Shown here piece after piece: positions 1-7,549 of a stretch of DNA of 9,147 nt; the stretch's first letter is position 1; every line of letters starts with the position of its first letter. Position numbers and translations under genes: made by a program. This DNA is from CAZSGN01 sp964606415 (GTDB lineage: Bacteria > Bacteroidota > Bacteroidia > Bacteroidales > JBBRXJ01), in the NCBI GenBank assembly GCA_964606415.1, contig CAZSGN010000098.1:1-9147 (forward strand), given 5' to 3'. The notes below the pieces were generated by a model, which searched no databases, was not told where the DNA came from, and worked only from the letters and a program-made list of their open reading frames with translations.

Positions 1-1350
1 CCCCCCTTTGAACACCCTGGTACGGTCATTGATCAGTGAGTTGAGATCTTTAGGATCTTGTGAATAAGTACGTTGGGATCCCGGACCTTGTTTCGAGTCG
101 TCATCATAATAGATACTTGAACTTAGGTCACCATCTTTATAATTTCTATAATCGGCTTTGGAATAGTTTTCACGTCCTTCGGCATCTTCTTCTGTTATTT
201 CAGTCCATTTGAGACGGCCTAAACTGTCTTTTGGTGCAACATTTCCTTCTTCGTCAGTCATTAATTTCTTGAAAACATTTCCTCTAAAAGGGCGGAATTC
301 ATTCACGTCTTCAAATGAAAGCGGGCGATATACATCCAGGACCCATTCGTTCACATTACCTGCCATGCAATATAATCCAAAGTCATTTGGCCAATAGCTT
401 TTAACAGGGGCTGTAATACTGGCATTATCATTAAGATCACCGGCAACACCCATGTAGTCCCCTTTTCCGCGCACAAAATTCGCCATCATTTCACCTAAGT
501 GCTGGCGATCTGAATTTCTTACATTATGACCATCCCAAGGGTAAATACGCTTCTCATAAATCCGTTCATCGTAGGTGTTTCCCATAAGTGCTTTTGCTGC
601 ATATTCCCATTCAGCTTCTGTAGGAAGACGGTATTTAGGTAAAAGAATCCCGTCTGACATTTTAACACGGCGCTCTTCCTGTTCCGGATTTAAACTAGGC
701 AGGTTTTGATCTACCATTCCTTCGTATTGCCCGGCAAGATATGCATCAGTATTAAAGTTTTCTTCTCCGATTTGGTTAGGGTCCATTTGAAGAATCCCTT
801 CCCGTACAAGAATCATTTCATTAACACGGTCTGTTCTCCAAAGGCAATAATCATTAGCCTGTACCCAATTGACACCGACGACAGGATAGTCGTTATATGC
901 CGGATGGCGGAAATAATATTCAACGTACGGTTCATTATATGCCATTGGATGACGCCATACCAATGTATCAGGCAAGGCATTTCTCTTAACTTCCGGGTAG
1001 TCAATAAAAACTCTTGATAACCAATATATGTATTCCCGGTAATCAACGTTTCTGACTTCTGTTTCATCCATGTAAAAAGAAGGTATTGTAACCCTTCGGA
1101 TCACATTGTTCCAGTCATATGTAACGTCTTGTTCTGTCTGCCCCATGGTAAAAGTACCACCCTGGACCATGACGAGGCCGGGACCGGTTTCTTGTTCATA
1201 ATCCAGAACAACTTCAAATCCTCCGTTATCGGGATCATTGTATTCCCAGCCGGTTGTTTGGGATTCGTTTTGATTGGAACCACCGCCACAAGACTGAAGT
1301 AGCATGATGGCAAGACCGGACAAGCTAAGGCTTAATACTTTTAATTTCAT
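1..1350 (-). CDS. gldJ: GldJ-like gliding/T9SS lipoprotein, SUMF1/FGE-fold (3' end beyond window)
   Basis: Outer-membrane lipoprotein of the Bacteroidota gliding/type IX secretion machinery; 450 N-terminal codons are visible and the C-terminus lies before position 1. Residues 1-20 are a lipoprotein signal ending in the lipobox LQSC, with Cys21 as the predicted lipidated residue, followed by a Gly/Asn-rich linker. The motif TTGWEYNDPDNGGF (32-45) is typical of GldJ rather than its paralogue GldK. An FGE-sulfatase (SUMF1-like) domain starts near residue 58 (MVQGGTFTMG, 61-70) and includes PVVGVNW (156-162), RLPTEAEWEYAA (241-252) and NDFGLYCMAGNVNEW (322-336). The window ends inside the usual KGGSW motif (KGG, 448-450). 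In Flavobacterium johnsoniae, from memory, gldJ also neighbours porU and porV, which supports the name. Oddity: Cys328 replaces the Asp usual in GLYDMAGNV. The start follows from the signal peptide and a well-placed upstream promoter. GldK is the alternative but fits less well. Confidence 0.9.
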   Translation of the reverse strand, partial: MKLKVLSLSLSGLAIMLLQSCGGGSNQNESQTTGWEYNDPDNGGFEVVLDYEQETGPGLVMVQGGTFTMGQTEQDVTYDWNNVIRRVTIPSFYMDETEVRNVDYREYIYWLSRVFIDYPEVKRNALPDTLVWRHPMAYNEPYVEYYFRHPAYNDYPVVGVNWVQANDYCLWRTDRVNEMILVREGILQMDPNQIGEENFNTDAYLAGQYEGMVDQNLPSLNPEQEERRVKMSDGILLPKYRLPTEAEWEYAAKALMGNTYDERIYEKRIYPWDGHNVRNSDRQHLGEMMANFVRGKGDYMGVAGDLNDNASITAPVKSYWPNDFGLYCMAGNVNEWVLDVYRPLSFEDVNEFRPFRGNVFKKLMTDEEGNVAPKDSLGRLKWTEITEEDAEGRENYSKADYRNYKDGDLSSSIYYDDDSKQGPGSQRTYSQDPKDLNSLINDRTRVFKGG

Positions 1351-1371
1351 GACTTAACTGTTTATTTTGCT

Positions 1372-1403
1372 CAAATGTAAAAATATTTTTATATAAAAAC
1401 TAA
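1372..1403 (-). promoter_or_regulatory. Probable Bacteroidota-type promoter for gldJ
   Basis: Read on the minus strand, TACATTTG (1379 down to 1372) is an exact match to the -7 element TAnnTTTG used by the primary sigma factor of Bacteroidota. Twenty bases upstream lies TTAG (1403 down to 1400), three of four bases matching the -33 TTTG. Transcription would start near 1365, giving a leader of roughly 15 bases before the gldJ ATG at 1350. This suggests gldJ can be transcribed independently of the porP-like gene 66 bases upstream. The match is read by eye only, in an AT-rich gap where chance matches are fairly common. Confidence 0.55.
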
Positions 1404-1416
1404 TTTTTTTTTGATT

Positions 1417-2388
1417 TTATTGCTTGTACCTTTTCCCTTTATACTGTATGTTTATTAAAAAGGTTACTTCATGAGACCCCCATTTTGATATTAATACATC
1501 TTTATGTGTCGGCAAAATATCGTAACTGTATGCAATACGGTAATTAGGGCCGGAATACCCTGCTGATAAAATAATGTGTGTTAAATAAAAATTAAGATTA
1601 TGCCTGATGCCTATGCCACCCAGGTAAGTATCTCCCTGGAAAATGGCGGCATAGTTTAACAGGTTGGCATTGCCTTGATGGGTATAACTGATCGCGGGTT
1701 GTATTCTTACTTCTTCAAATCCTAATCTGTTATATGCAAAAGGGAAATCCATTTGGAAATGACCTGTGTAGGAGCGAGGAAGTGCCGATCCGGAGGGTTT
1801 GAAAGCAGGTTCGGTTAAATGATGGCTGGATATTCCTGAATAGATATAGAGATTGTTAAATGGATCCCAGTATTTAAATAGTATGCCGGCAGCGAAGTCA
1901 AAGGTTCCTTCGTTGCGGGAGGAAATATTTTCCGAAGTAGGATTGGAAAAATGTTGATTGGTTGGATCAAACATATCTTCAAATGTCAGATTCTCCGCGT
2001 GTAGCGATTGATTAATGTAGGATGCCTGGAGCGAACCATAGAAGTAACTGTTTCGGTTTACCTTTAGTTCATAGGCATACATCATGCTGGCCTGTAAGGT
2101 ATTCATGGTGCCTTTGCCTTGTACGTCATTATTCAGCAGTATCCCGATGCCCCCACCTAATATTTCAACGGGTTGTTTGTAGGAGGCGGAATAGGTGACG
2201 TAATTCCCTTGCATATCAGGCCACTGATTGCGGTAATTCATAAATAAGGATGCTGGTTCATTTATTCCTGAATAGGCAGGGTTCATGTATAAACGGTTGT
2301 AGTAAAACTGCGAGAAGAATGCATCCTGGCCGGAAACAAACATTGATGTTAGAATTTGAAAAATAAAAATTATCTTCGCCTTTTTCAT
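1417..2388 (-). CDS. PorP/SprF family outer-membrane protein
   Basis: 323-residue exported protein of the PorP/SprF family (Bacteroidota-specific outer-membrane barrel proteins). Residues 1-20 form a signal peptide (two Lys, then a hydrophobic stretch, cleavage near SG|QD). The family's diagnostic N-terminus follows directly: DAFFSQFYYNRLYMNPAYSG (22-41). The rest alternates aromatic and polar residues as expected of beta-strands, with late conserved-looking stretches GDTYLGGIGIRH and IILSAGYSG, and ends in a basic KGKRYKQ tail. PorP of Porphyromonas gingivalis is needed for T9SS secretion; SprF of F. johnsoniae serves the adhesin SprB. Which role applies here cannot be decided from sequence: no SprB-like adhesin is visible, and the gene lies between gldJ and porU rather than with porKLMN. 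It is divergent from porU (56-base gap) and upstream of gldJ on the same strand (66-base gap). No Shine-Dalgarno is seen, as is usual for this phylum. Confidence 0.85.
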   Translation of the reverse strand: MKKAKIIFIFQILTSMFVSGQDAFFSQFYYNRLYMNPAYSGINEPASLFMNYRNQWPDMQGNYVTYSASYKQPVEILGGGIGILLNNDVQGKGTMNTLQASMMYAYELKVNRNSYFYGSLQASYINQSLHAENLTFEDMFDPTNQHFSNPTSENISSRNEGTFDFAAGILFKYWDPFNNLYIYSGISSHHLTEPAFKPSGSALPRSYTGHFQMDFPFAYNRLGFEEVRIQPAISYTHQGNANLLNYAAIFQGDTYLGGIGIRHNLNFYLTHIILSAGYSGPNYRIAYSYDILPTHKDVLISKWGSHEVTFLINIQYKGKRYKQ

Positions 2389-2389
2389 G

Positions 2390-2403
2390 CAAAATATATT
2401 TTG
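2390..2403. promoter_or_regulatory. Perfect 14-bp palindrome between the divergent porP-like and porU genes
   Basis: CAAAATATATTTTG is its own reverse complement and begins one base upstream of the porP-like start codon, within the 56-base divergent gap 2389-2444. On the plus strand TATTTTG (2397-2403) is close to the TAnnTTTG -7 element, one base short, with a weak TTCG about 18 bases upstream (2375-2378). It could therefore be a porU promoter with a leader of about 35 bases. It could equally be an operator for both genes or a chance AT-rich palindrome. On the minus strand it is too close to the ATG to be a normal promoter for the porP-like gene. The rest of the gap holds T/A runs, including T8 at 2431-2438, and no other recognisable site. 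Confidence 0.3.
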
Positions 2404-2444
2404 AGCCTTTCCGTTCTTTTAAAAAATTAATTTTTTTTATTCAA

Positions 2445-5400
2445 ATGATTAAGAAAACGCTGTTAACCCTAATTTCTGTCTTTTTCATCTGGTCTGTTTA
2501 TGGCCAGCAAAAAAAAGTGATTGAACGACATATTGACTGGCAGGGTCTGCGGACTTTCAAAGATAAAAGAAAAAATCAACAAACCATTTTTTATCTGGAT
2601 TTTAAGCATGCAGCTTTTTTAAATCAGCCTTCTATGTGGCCATGGTATCAAGAGAAACTGAATGTGCAGTCTTTTAATACTAAAGCGCACGTTTTTGACT
2701 TGCAATACAAGAAAGTCCCTGATGAATGGGCTTCGAAGATTAGTAATGCCGATGAGCTTCCGGAGGAGATTTCTTTTGATAAGGTTAATGTTTATGGGAT
2801 TAATAAAAAACCAGTACTTGATATTTTTTTTCTCCCTCTTCGGTATAATAAGTCTGCTGATCAGCTTGAGATGGTGGTTTCTTTTAAGGTAGAAGTGCAA
2901 ACACTCCCTCAACTTAAGGAATCTTCAATGAAATCTTTTCAAAACGCTTCTTTGTTAAAGTCTGGTTCCTGGAGGAAAATAAAGGTTTCTGAGACAGGGG
3001 TTTATCGGTTGAGCTATGATCAAATCCTCTCAATGGGTTATGATAATCCGGAAAATTTCAGGATTTTTGGTTTTGGAGGGATGCTTCCGCAACAAAATAG
3101 TGAAGATTTTTATGATGACCTTCCTGAAGTGCCTGTTTATTTTAAAAAAGGAAATGATGGGATTTTTAATTCAGGCGATTATGTTTTTTTCTTTTTGAAA
3201 GGTCCTGATGATTATTCTTATTTATCTGATAAAGAAATTTTTGAGGTAAACAAGCATCTTTATAGTGATTTCTCTTTTTATTTTATTACTTGTGATAAAG
3301 GGCCTGCTCAGAATTTGATCGAAACAAAGAACCAGGGTTCTTTAAATCCAACGGATACTGTTCGTCGGTTTGATGATTTCCGACATCATGAGGAGGACAA
3401 GGTTAATTTAATTCGTTCAGGAAAAGACTTTTTTGAACCGGTGGATCTTTATGAATCTTATTCATTTGCTTTTAACTTTCCAAATCTCGTGCATACCGAA
3501 CCTGTCAAGATATCTGCCCGGGTGGCAGGACGTTCTGATGAATTGAGTGATTTTGTCTTTAAATCCGGAGGCAGCGCTGTCCTTGCACTTACAACATCTG
3601 CAGTGAGTTTTTCGGGGTCAAATTATACATATGCAACCGTTAAATCCGGCCTTGATTCTTTTTTTATTACTTCTGACAAGTTTAATGTTGATGTGAGTTT
3701 TCCCAGTACACGTCCCGGGGCAGAAGGTTATCTGGATTATATAACGCTTACGGCAAGACGGGATTTGAAAATGGACGATTATCAGATGATGTTTAGGGAT
3801 TATCATTCGGTTGGGGCTGGTGAGGAGAGGACTTTCCGGATTGAAAATACATCTTCTGATTATATTGTCTGGAATGTATCTGATCCCCATCAAATCTTCT
3901 CGATGCCGGCAAATCATTATAATGGACGGCTTCTTTTTAACGCATCAACTGAAGACAAAGAGGATTATGTGGTCTTTAATTCTAAAGCGGGGGTTTCTGC
4001 TCCGGTTTATAAAAATGCATCCGGCGTTGGTGCTTTGGATAATCAGGATATACATAGCCAGGGACCTGTCGATTATGTTATTGTTACACATTCGAAATTT
4101 TTGAGTCAGGCAGAGCGGCTGGCTGATCTCCACCGGGAGCAGGGTCTTTCTGTATTGGTTGTTGAAAACGAGCAGGTTTATAATGAATATTCCTCAGGCA
4201 CCCCTGATATAACAGCGATTAAAAATATGATGCGTATGTTTTATTCAAGATATACTTCTCCTGATGAAAGGATTAAATACTTATTGCTTTTTGGCAATGG
4301 TTCTTACAATAATAAGGATCAGTTTAAAGAGAATTCAAATTATATACTGACATACCAGTCAGATAATTCTGTCAGTAAAACATCATCTTTTGTTTCTGAT
4401 GATTATTATGGTTTATTGGATGATTCGGAAGGAGCATCAAGCGGTTTTGTTGATATTGGTATCGGGCGTTTTCCTGTAGAGACTGTTTCACAGGCCAAGG
4501 TGCTGGTTGATAAGGTTGAAACATATATGAGTGATGAGGCAATGGGCGATTGGCGGAATATTGTTTCATTTATCGGGGATGATGAAGACAATGCTCTTCA
4601 CATGAATCAGTCTGATGAATTGTCTGATACAGTGACTAAAAGAGCGCCTGCTTTTAATATTGAGAAGATTTTCCTTGATGCTTATAAACAGGTTTCAATG
4701 CCAAGTGGTGAGAGGTATCCTGATGTTGAGGATGCGATCAATAATCGTTTTGACAAGGGGGCTTTAATTATTAATTATACTGGACATGGTGGCGAAAATG
4801 GCCTTACTCATGAGCGGGTAATTGATATTAATAGTATTAAAAGTTGGAATAATCATCCCCGTTACCCGATGTTCATCACAGCATCATGCGAATTTAGCCG
4901 TTATGATGACTATAAGCGGACCACGGCGGGGGAGTATACTATTTTGAATAATAAGGGAGGTGTTATTGCTTTGCTGACAACCACAAGATTGGTCTATGCC
5001 GGGCCAAATTTTGTGCTTAATCTTGAGTTTTTCAGGCATGTTTTCGAGAGAGATTCTTTGGGGAATGTGCTAAGAATGGGAGATGTTATGGCAAGAACGA
5101 AACAAAATGTTGCTCATTCAACGAATAAGAGAAATTTTTCTTTATTAGGGGATCCTGCACTTCAAATTGCCATACCGGAAAAAGATGTTCTTACAACCGA
5201 ATTGAATGATCAGGATGTAACAATACAAACTGATACACTGAAAGCGCTTAGTAAGGTAAATGTTAAAGGAGTATTGAAAGATGATAATGGACAAATTCTT
5301 TCTGATTTTAACGGGATCGTTTATCCGGTTGTTTATGATAAGGAGCGGGAGGTAACCACTTTGTCTAATGATGGAGAAACTCCTTTTAAATATAAAGTTA

Positions 5401-6257
5401 GAAATAGCGTGCTGTATAAGGGTAAGGCTTCGGTCAGTGATGGTGAATTCTCTTTTTCTTTTATTGTACCTAAAGATATTGCTTATTTTTTTGGGAAAGG
5501 GAAGATCAGCTATTATGCCATGGATGATACCAGGGACTATCATGGTTATTTTAAAGATTTTTATGTTGGAGGCACTGCCGATTCTGTGATCCAGGATGAT
5601 GAGGGGCCCGGGATAGAGTTGTTTTTAAATGACGAGACGTTTGTGCCTGGTAGTATGACAGATCAAAACCCGGTTCTTCTTGCTCATCTGTTTGATTCAT
5701 CAGGAATTAATACAATGGGTAATGGAATTGGACATGATATAACCCTTGTGCTTGACGATAAGGTGAATGAACGGATTGTGCTCAACGATTATTATGAGGC
5801 TGACGTGGATAGTTATCAGGAAGGTAAGGTGAACTATAAATTATCTCGGTTGGAAGATGGCCCGCATAAAATCCAGTTGAAAGCCTGGGATGTAAATAAT
5901 AATTCATCAGAAAAGACTGTCGATTTTGTTGTGGCTAGCGCTGATGAATTAAAGCTAGAGCATGTTTTTAATTACCCCAATCCTTTTACTACTTATACCG
6001 AATTTCATTTTGACCACAATATGGCCAACCACGAGTTGGATGTGCTGATTCAGATTTATACTATCTCCGGTAAATTGGTTAAAACAATAGCGCAAACAAT
6101 ATATCCAACTGGATTTCGTTCAAATGATATTACCTGGGATGGATTGGATGATTTTGGTGACCGGATTGGACGCGGAGTTTATGTTTATCATTTGAAAGTG
6201 CGGACTCCGGAAGGTAAAACAGCAGAAAAAATTGAAAAATTGGTTATTTTAAGATAA
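2445..6257 (+). CDS. porU: PorU, type IX secretion system C-terminal signal peptidase/sortase (peptidase C25)
   Basis: 1270-residue cell-surface cysteine protease that removes the C-terminal sorting domain of T9SS cargo and helps link the cargo to surface lipopolysaccharide, working with PorV, PorQ and PorZ. Residues 1-20 are a signal peptide (MIKK, hydrophobic core, cleavage near VYG|QQ). A long N-terminal region (about 21-540) precedes a gingipain-type C25 domain at about 541-908 (from YVIVTHSKFL to LLGDPALQI). The expected catalytic pair is visible: His781 in INYTGHGGENG and Cys815 in FITASCEFSRYD. A beta-rich region follows, then a FlgD-like C-terminal domain starting at NYPNPF (1176-1181), with ISGKLVKT and GRGVYVYHLKV, ending KLVILR. 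This resembles a T9SS C-terminal signal, so PorU itself probably crosses the outer membrane by this route. The full-length frame and intact catalytic residues indicate an active gene. porV follows after 24 bases, the conserved porUV pairing. Confidence 0.95.
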   Translation: MIKKTLLTLISVFFIWSVYGQQKKVIERHIDWQGLRTFKDKRKNQQTIFYLDFKHAAFLNQPSMWPWYQEKLNVQSFNTKAHVFDLQYKKVPDEWASKISNADELPEEISFDKVNVYGINKKPVLDIFFLPLRYNKSADQLEMVVSFKVEVQTLPQLKESSMKSFQNASLLKSGSWRKIKVSETGVYRLSYDQILSMGYDNPENFRIFGFGGMLPQQNSEDFYDDLPEVPVYFKKGNDGIFNSGDYVFFFLKGPDDYSYLSDKEIFEVNKHLYSDFSFYFITCDKGPAQNLIETKNQGSLNPTDTVRRFDDFRHHEEDKVNLIRSGKDFFEPVDLYESYSFAFNFPNLVHTEPVKISARVAGRSDELSDFVFKSGGSAVLALTTSAVSFSGSNYTYATVKSGLDSFFITSDKFNVDVSFPSTRPGAEGYLDYITLTARRDLKMDDYQMMFRDYHSVGAGEERTFRIENTSSDYIVWNVSDPHQIFSMPANHYNGRLLFNASTEDKEDYVVFNSKAGVSAPVYKNASGVGALDNQDIHSQGPVDYVIVTHSKFLSQAERLADLHREQGLSVLVVENEQVYNEYSSGTPDITAIKNMMRMFYSRYTSPDERIKYLLLFGNGSYNNKDQFKENSNYILTYQSDNSVSKTSSFVSDDYYGLLDDSEGASSGFVDIGIGRFPVETVSQAKVLVDKVETYMSDEAMGDWRNIVSFIGDDEDNALHMNQSDELSDTVTKRAPAFNIEKIFLDAYKQVSMPSGERYPDVEDAINNRFDKGALIINYTGHGGENGLTHERVIDINSIKSWNNHPRYPMFITASCEFSRYDDYKRTTAGEYTILNNKGGVIALLTTTRLVYAGPNFVLNLEFFRHVFERDSLGNVLRMGDVMARTKQNVAHSTNKRNFSLLGDPALQIAIPEKDVLTTELNDQDVTIQTDTLKALSKVNVKGVLKDDNGQILSDFNGIVYPVVYDKEREVTTLSNDGETPFKYKVRNSVLYKGKASVSDGEFSFSFIVPKDIAYFFGKGKISYYAMDDTRDYHGYFKDFYVGGTADSVIQDDEGPGIELFLNDETFVPGSMTDQNPVLLAHLFDSSGINTMGNGIGHDITLVLDDKVNERIVLNDYYEADVDSYQEGKVNYKLSRLEDGPHKIQLKAWDVNNNSSEKTVDFVVASADELKLEHVFNYPNPFTTYTEFHFDHNMANHELDVLIQIYTISGKLVKTIAQTIYPTGFRSNDITWDGLDDFGDRIGRGVYVYHLKVRTPEGKTAEKIEKLVILR

Positions 6258-6281
6258 ATTCGCGTTCTTAAATTTTTAAAC

Positions 6282-7547
6282 ATGCATTTTATTTCAAAAC
6301 GTATCTTTTCTATATTAATGATCTTTAGCTTTGTGTCGTTGATGTCATTTGCCCAGGACGGTGAACTCAATGAAGCTTACGATAAACTGGTGGGGAGAGA
6401 GAAAAATTCTAATCCGGTTCATACTGCCGTGCCTTTTTTGACCATTGCTCCGGATTCACGATCTGGTGCAATGGGGGATGCTGGTGTTGCAACTTCTCCG
6501 GATGCCAATTCAATGCATTGGAATCCTGCAAAATATGCCTTCGTTCAAAATAAAAGTGGTTTTGCCTTGACTTTTACCCCGTGGTTGCAGAATCTTGTTA
6601 AGGATATATATTTGTCTTATCTGTCTGGTTATGTTCGTGCTGATGATCAGCAGGTTTTTGCAGGATCATTAACTTATTTTACTTTGGGCGAAATTACTTT
6701 TACGGATAATGAGGGAGTGGAAACGGGATCGCATTCACCTAATGAATTTGCAGTTGATTTTGCTTATTCAAGACTTTTTTCAGATAAATTTTCTGGTAGT
6801 TTGGCTTTTCGCTTTATTCGCTCTGATTTAACTGGTGGCGGCTATATTTCCAATTGGGAAGCCAATGCCGGGGTTTCATTTGCAGCTGATGTTTCAGCGT
6901 ATTACCAGAACAAGGATATTTCTATCTCAGATAAGGATGCGGCCCTGGCTTTTGGCATGAATATTTCCAATATTGGAACCAAGATTTCTTATACAGAACG
7001 AAATAAAGAATTTATTCCTATTAATTTGGGGCTTGGAACGGCTTTTTCTATTGATCTTGATCAATTTAATTCTCTTACTTTTGCGCTTGATGCAAATAAG
7101 TTGCTTGTGCCTACCCCCCCCGAATATTATACTTCACCAGTCGAGACTCCTTCCGGTGATACCGCTGATATTGGTGATATTAAGGCAGGAATGGATCCTG
7201 ATGTGTCTGTTCCTGTTGGAATGATCCAATCTTTTTATGATGCTCCGGGAATTGTGGATGAGAATGGTGAGCGAAATGTGTTTAAAGAAGAGCTCCAGGA
7301 AATTGCTTATTCGTTTGGACTGGAGTACTGGTATAATAAGCAGTTTGCTGTCCGCGCCGGGTATTTTTATGAACATGAAAGAAAAGGGAATAGAAAATTC
7401 TTTACTGTTGGCATGGGGCTTAGATTGAATGCACTGGGGATCGATTTTTCTTATTTGATCCCAAGGTATTATAATAATAATCCGTTGGCTAATACGGTAA
7501 GGTTTAGTTTATTACTTGATATGGAGGCTTTCGAAATTCAGCAGTAA
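6282..7547 (+). CDS. porV: PorV, T9SS outer-membrane cargo shuttle (FadL-like barrel)
   Basis: 421-residue outer-membrane beta-barrel protein (also called LptO). PorV binds the C-terminal signals of cargo emerging from the Sov/SprA translocon and delivers them to PorU for processing. Residues 1-24 are a signal peptide with cleavage near SFA|QD. The conserved PorV N-terminal block is clear: NPVHTAVPFL (44-53), PDSRSGAMGDAGVAT (57-71) and DANSMHWNPAKYAF (74-87). The remainder has alternating aromatic strand patterns, and the protein ends LLLDMEAFEIQQ. The gene begins 24 bases after porU with no promoter visible between them, and its TAA overlaps the ATGATG of ispF, so co-transcription with both is likely. 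A run of eight C residues at 7114-7121, encoding part of PTPP (277-280), is unusual in this AT-rich coding sequence. The paralogue PorQ is the main alternative, but the N-terminal block and position beside porU favour PorV. Confidence 0.93.
   Translation: MHFISKRIFSILMIFSFVSLMSFAQDGELNEAYDKLVGREKNSNPVHTAVPFLTIAPDSRSGAMGDAGVATSPDANSMHWNPAKYAFVQNKSGFALTFTPWLQNLVKDIYLSYLSGYVRADDQQVFAGSLTYFTLGEITFTDNEGVETGSHSPNEFAVDFAYSRLFSDKFSGSLAFRFIRSDLTGGGYISNWEANAGVSFAADVSAYYQNKDISISDKDAALAFGMNISNIGTKISYTERNKEFIPINLGLGTAFSIDLDQFNSLTFALDANKLLVPTPPEYYTSPVETPSGDTADIGDIKAGMDPDVSVPVGMIQSFYDAPGIVDENGERNVFKEELQEIAYSFGLEYWYNKQFAVRAGYFYEHERKGNRKFFTVGMGLRLNALGIDFSYLIPRYYNNNPLANTVRFSLLLDMEAFEIQQ
7114..7121. repeat. C8 homopolymer tract inside porV
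   Basis: Eight consecutive C bases lie within the codons for Thr278-Pro279-Pro280 of PorV. A gain or loss of one C would shift frame about two-thirds of the way through the 421-codon gene and remove the C-terminal third of the barrel. Such tracts act as phase-variation switches in some bacteria; whether this one varies is unknown. Confidence 0.6.
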
Positions 7548-7549
7548 TG

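Noticed and set aside
706..1017. 103-codon plus-strand frame, and overlapping minus-strand frames at 813-1067 and 1101-1313
   Set aside because: All fall inside gldJ, whose frame is continuous from 1350 to the window edge with conserved motifs; these are shadows.
1386..1399. 14-bp palindrome TTTTTATATAAAAA between the porP-like gene and gldJ
   Set aside because: It is built only of A/T runs in the spacer of the predicted gldJ promoter; such palindromes are common by chance in AT-rich gaps.
2824..2831. T8 run in porU as a second slippage site
   Set aside because: Runs of seven to nine T are frequent in this AT-rich sequence (for example 1404-1412, 2431-2438, 8973-8980), so it does not stand out as the C8 tract does.
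2662..2892. Plus-strand frame +1 to porU (76 codons), with similar ones at 3016-3198 and 3811-4104
   Set aside because: They are out-of-frame readings of porU with no motif support; the porU frame is unbroken, so they are not frameshift fragments.
5145..5543. 132-codon antisense frame inside porU
   Set aside because: It lies wholly inside the well-supported porU frame, has no recognisable motif, and its composition (Ile/Lys/Arg-rich) is that of a reverse-frame artefact.
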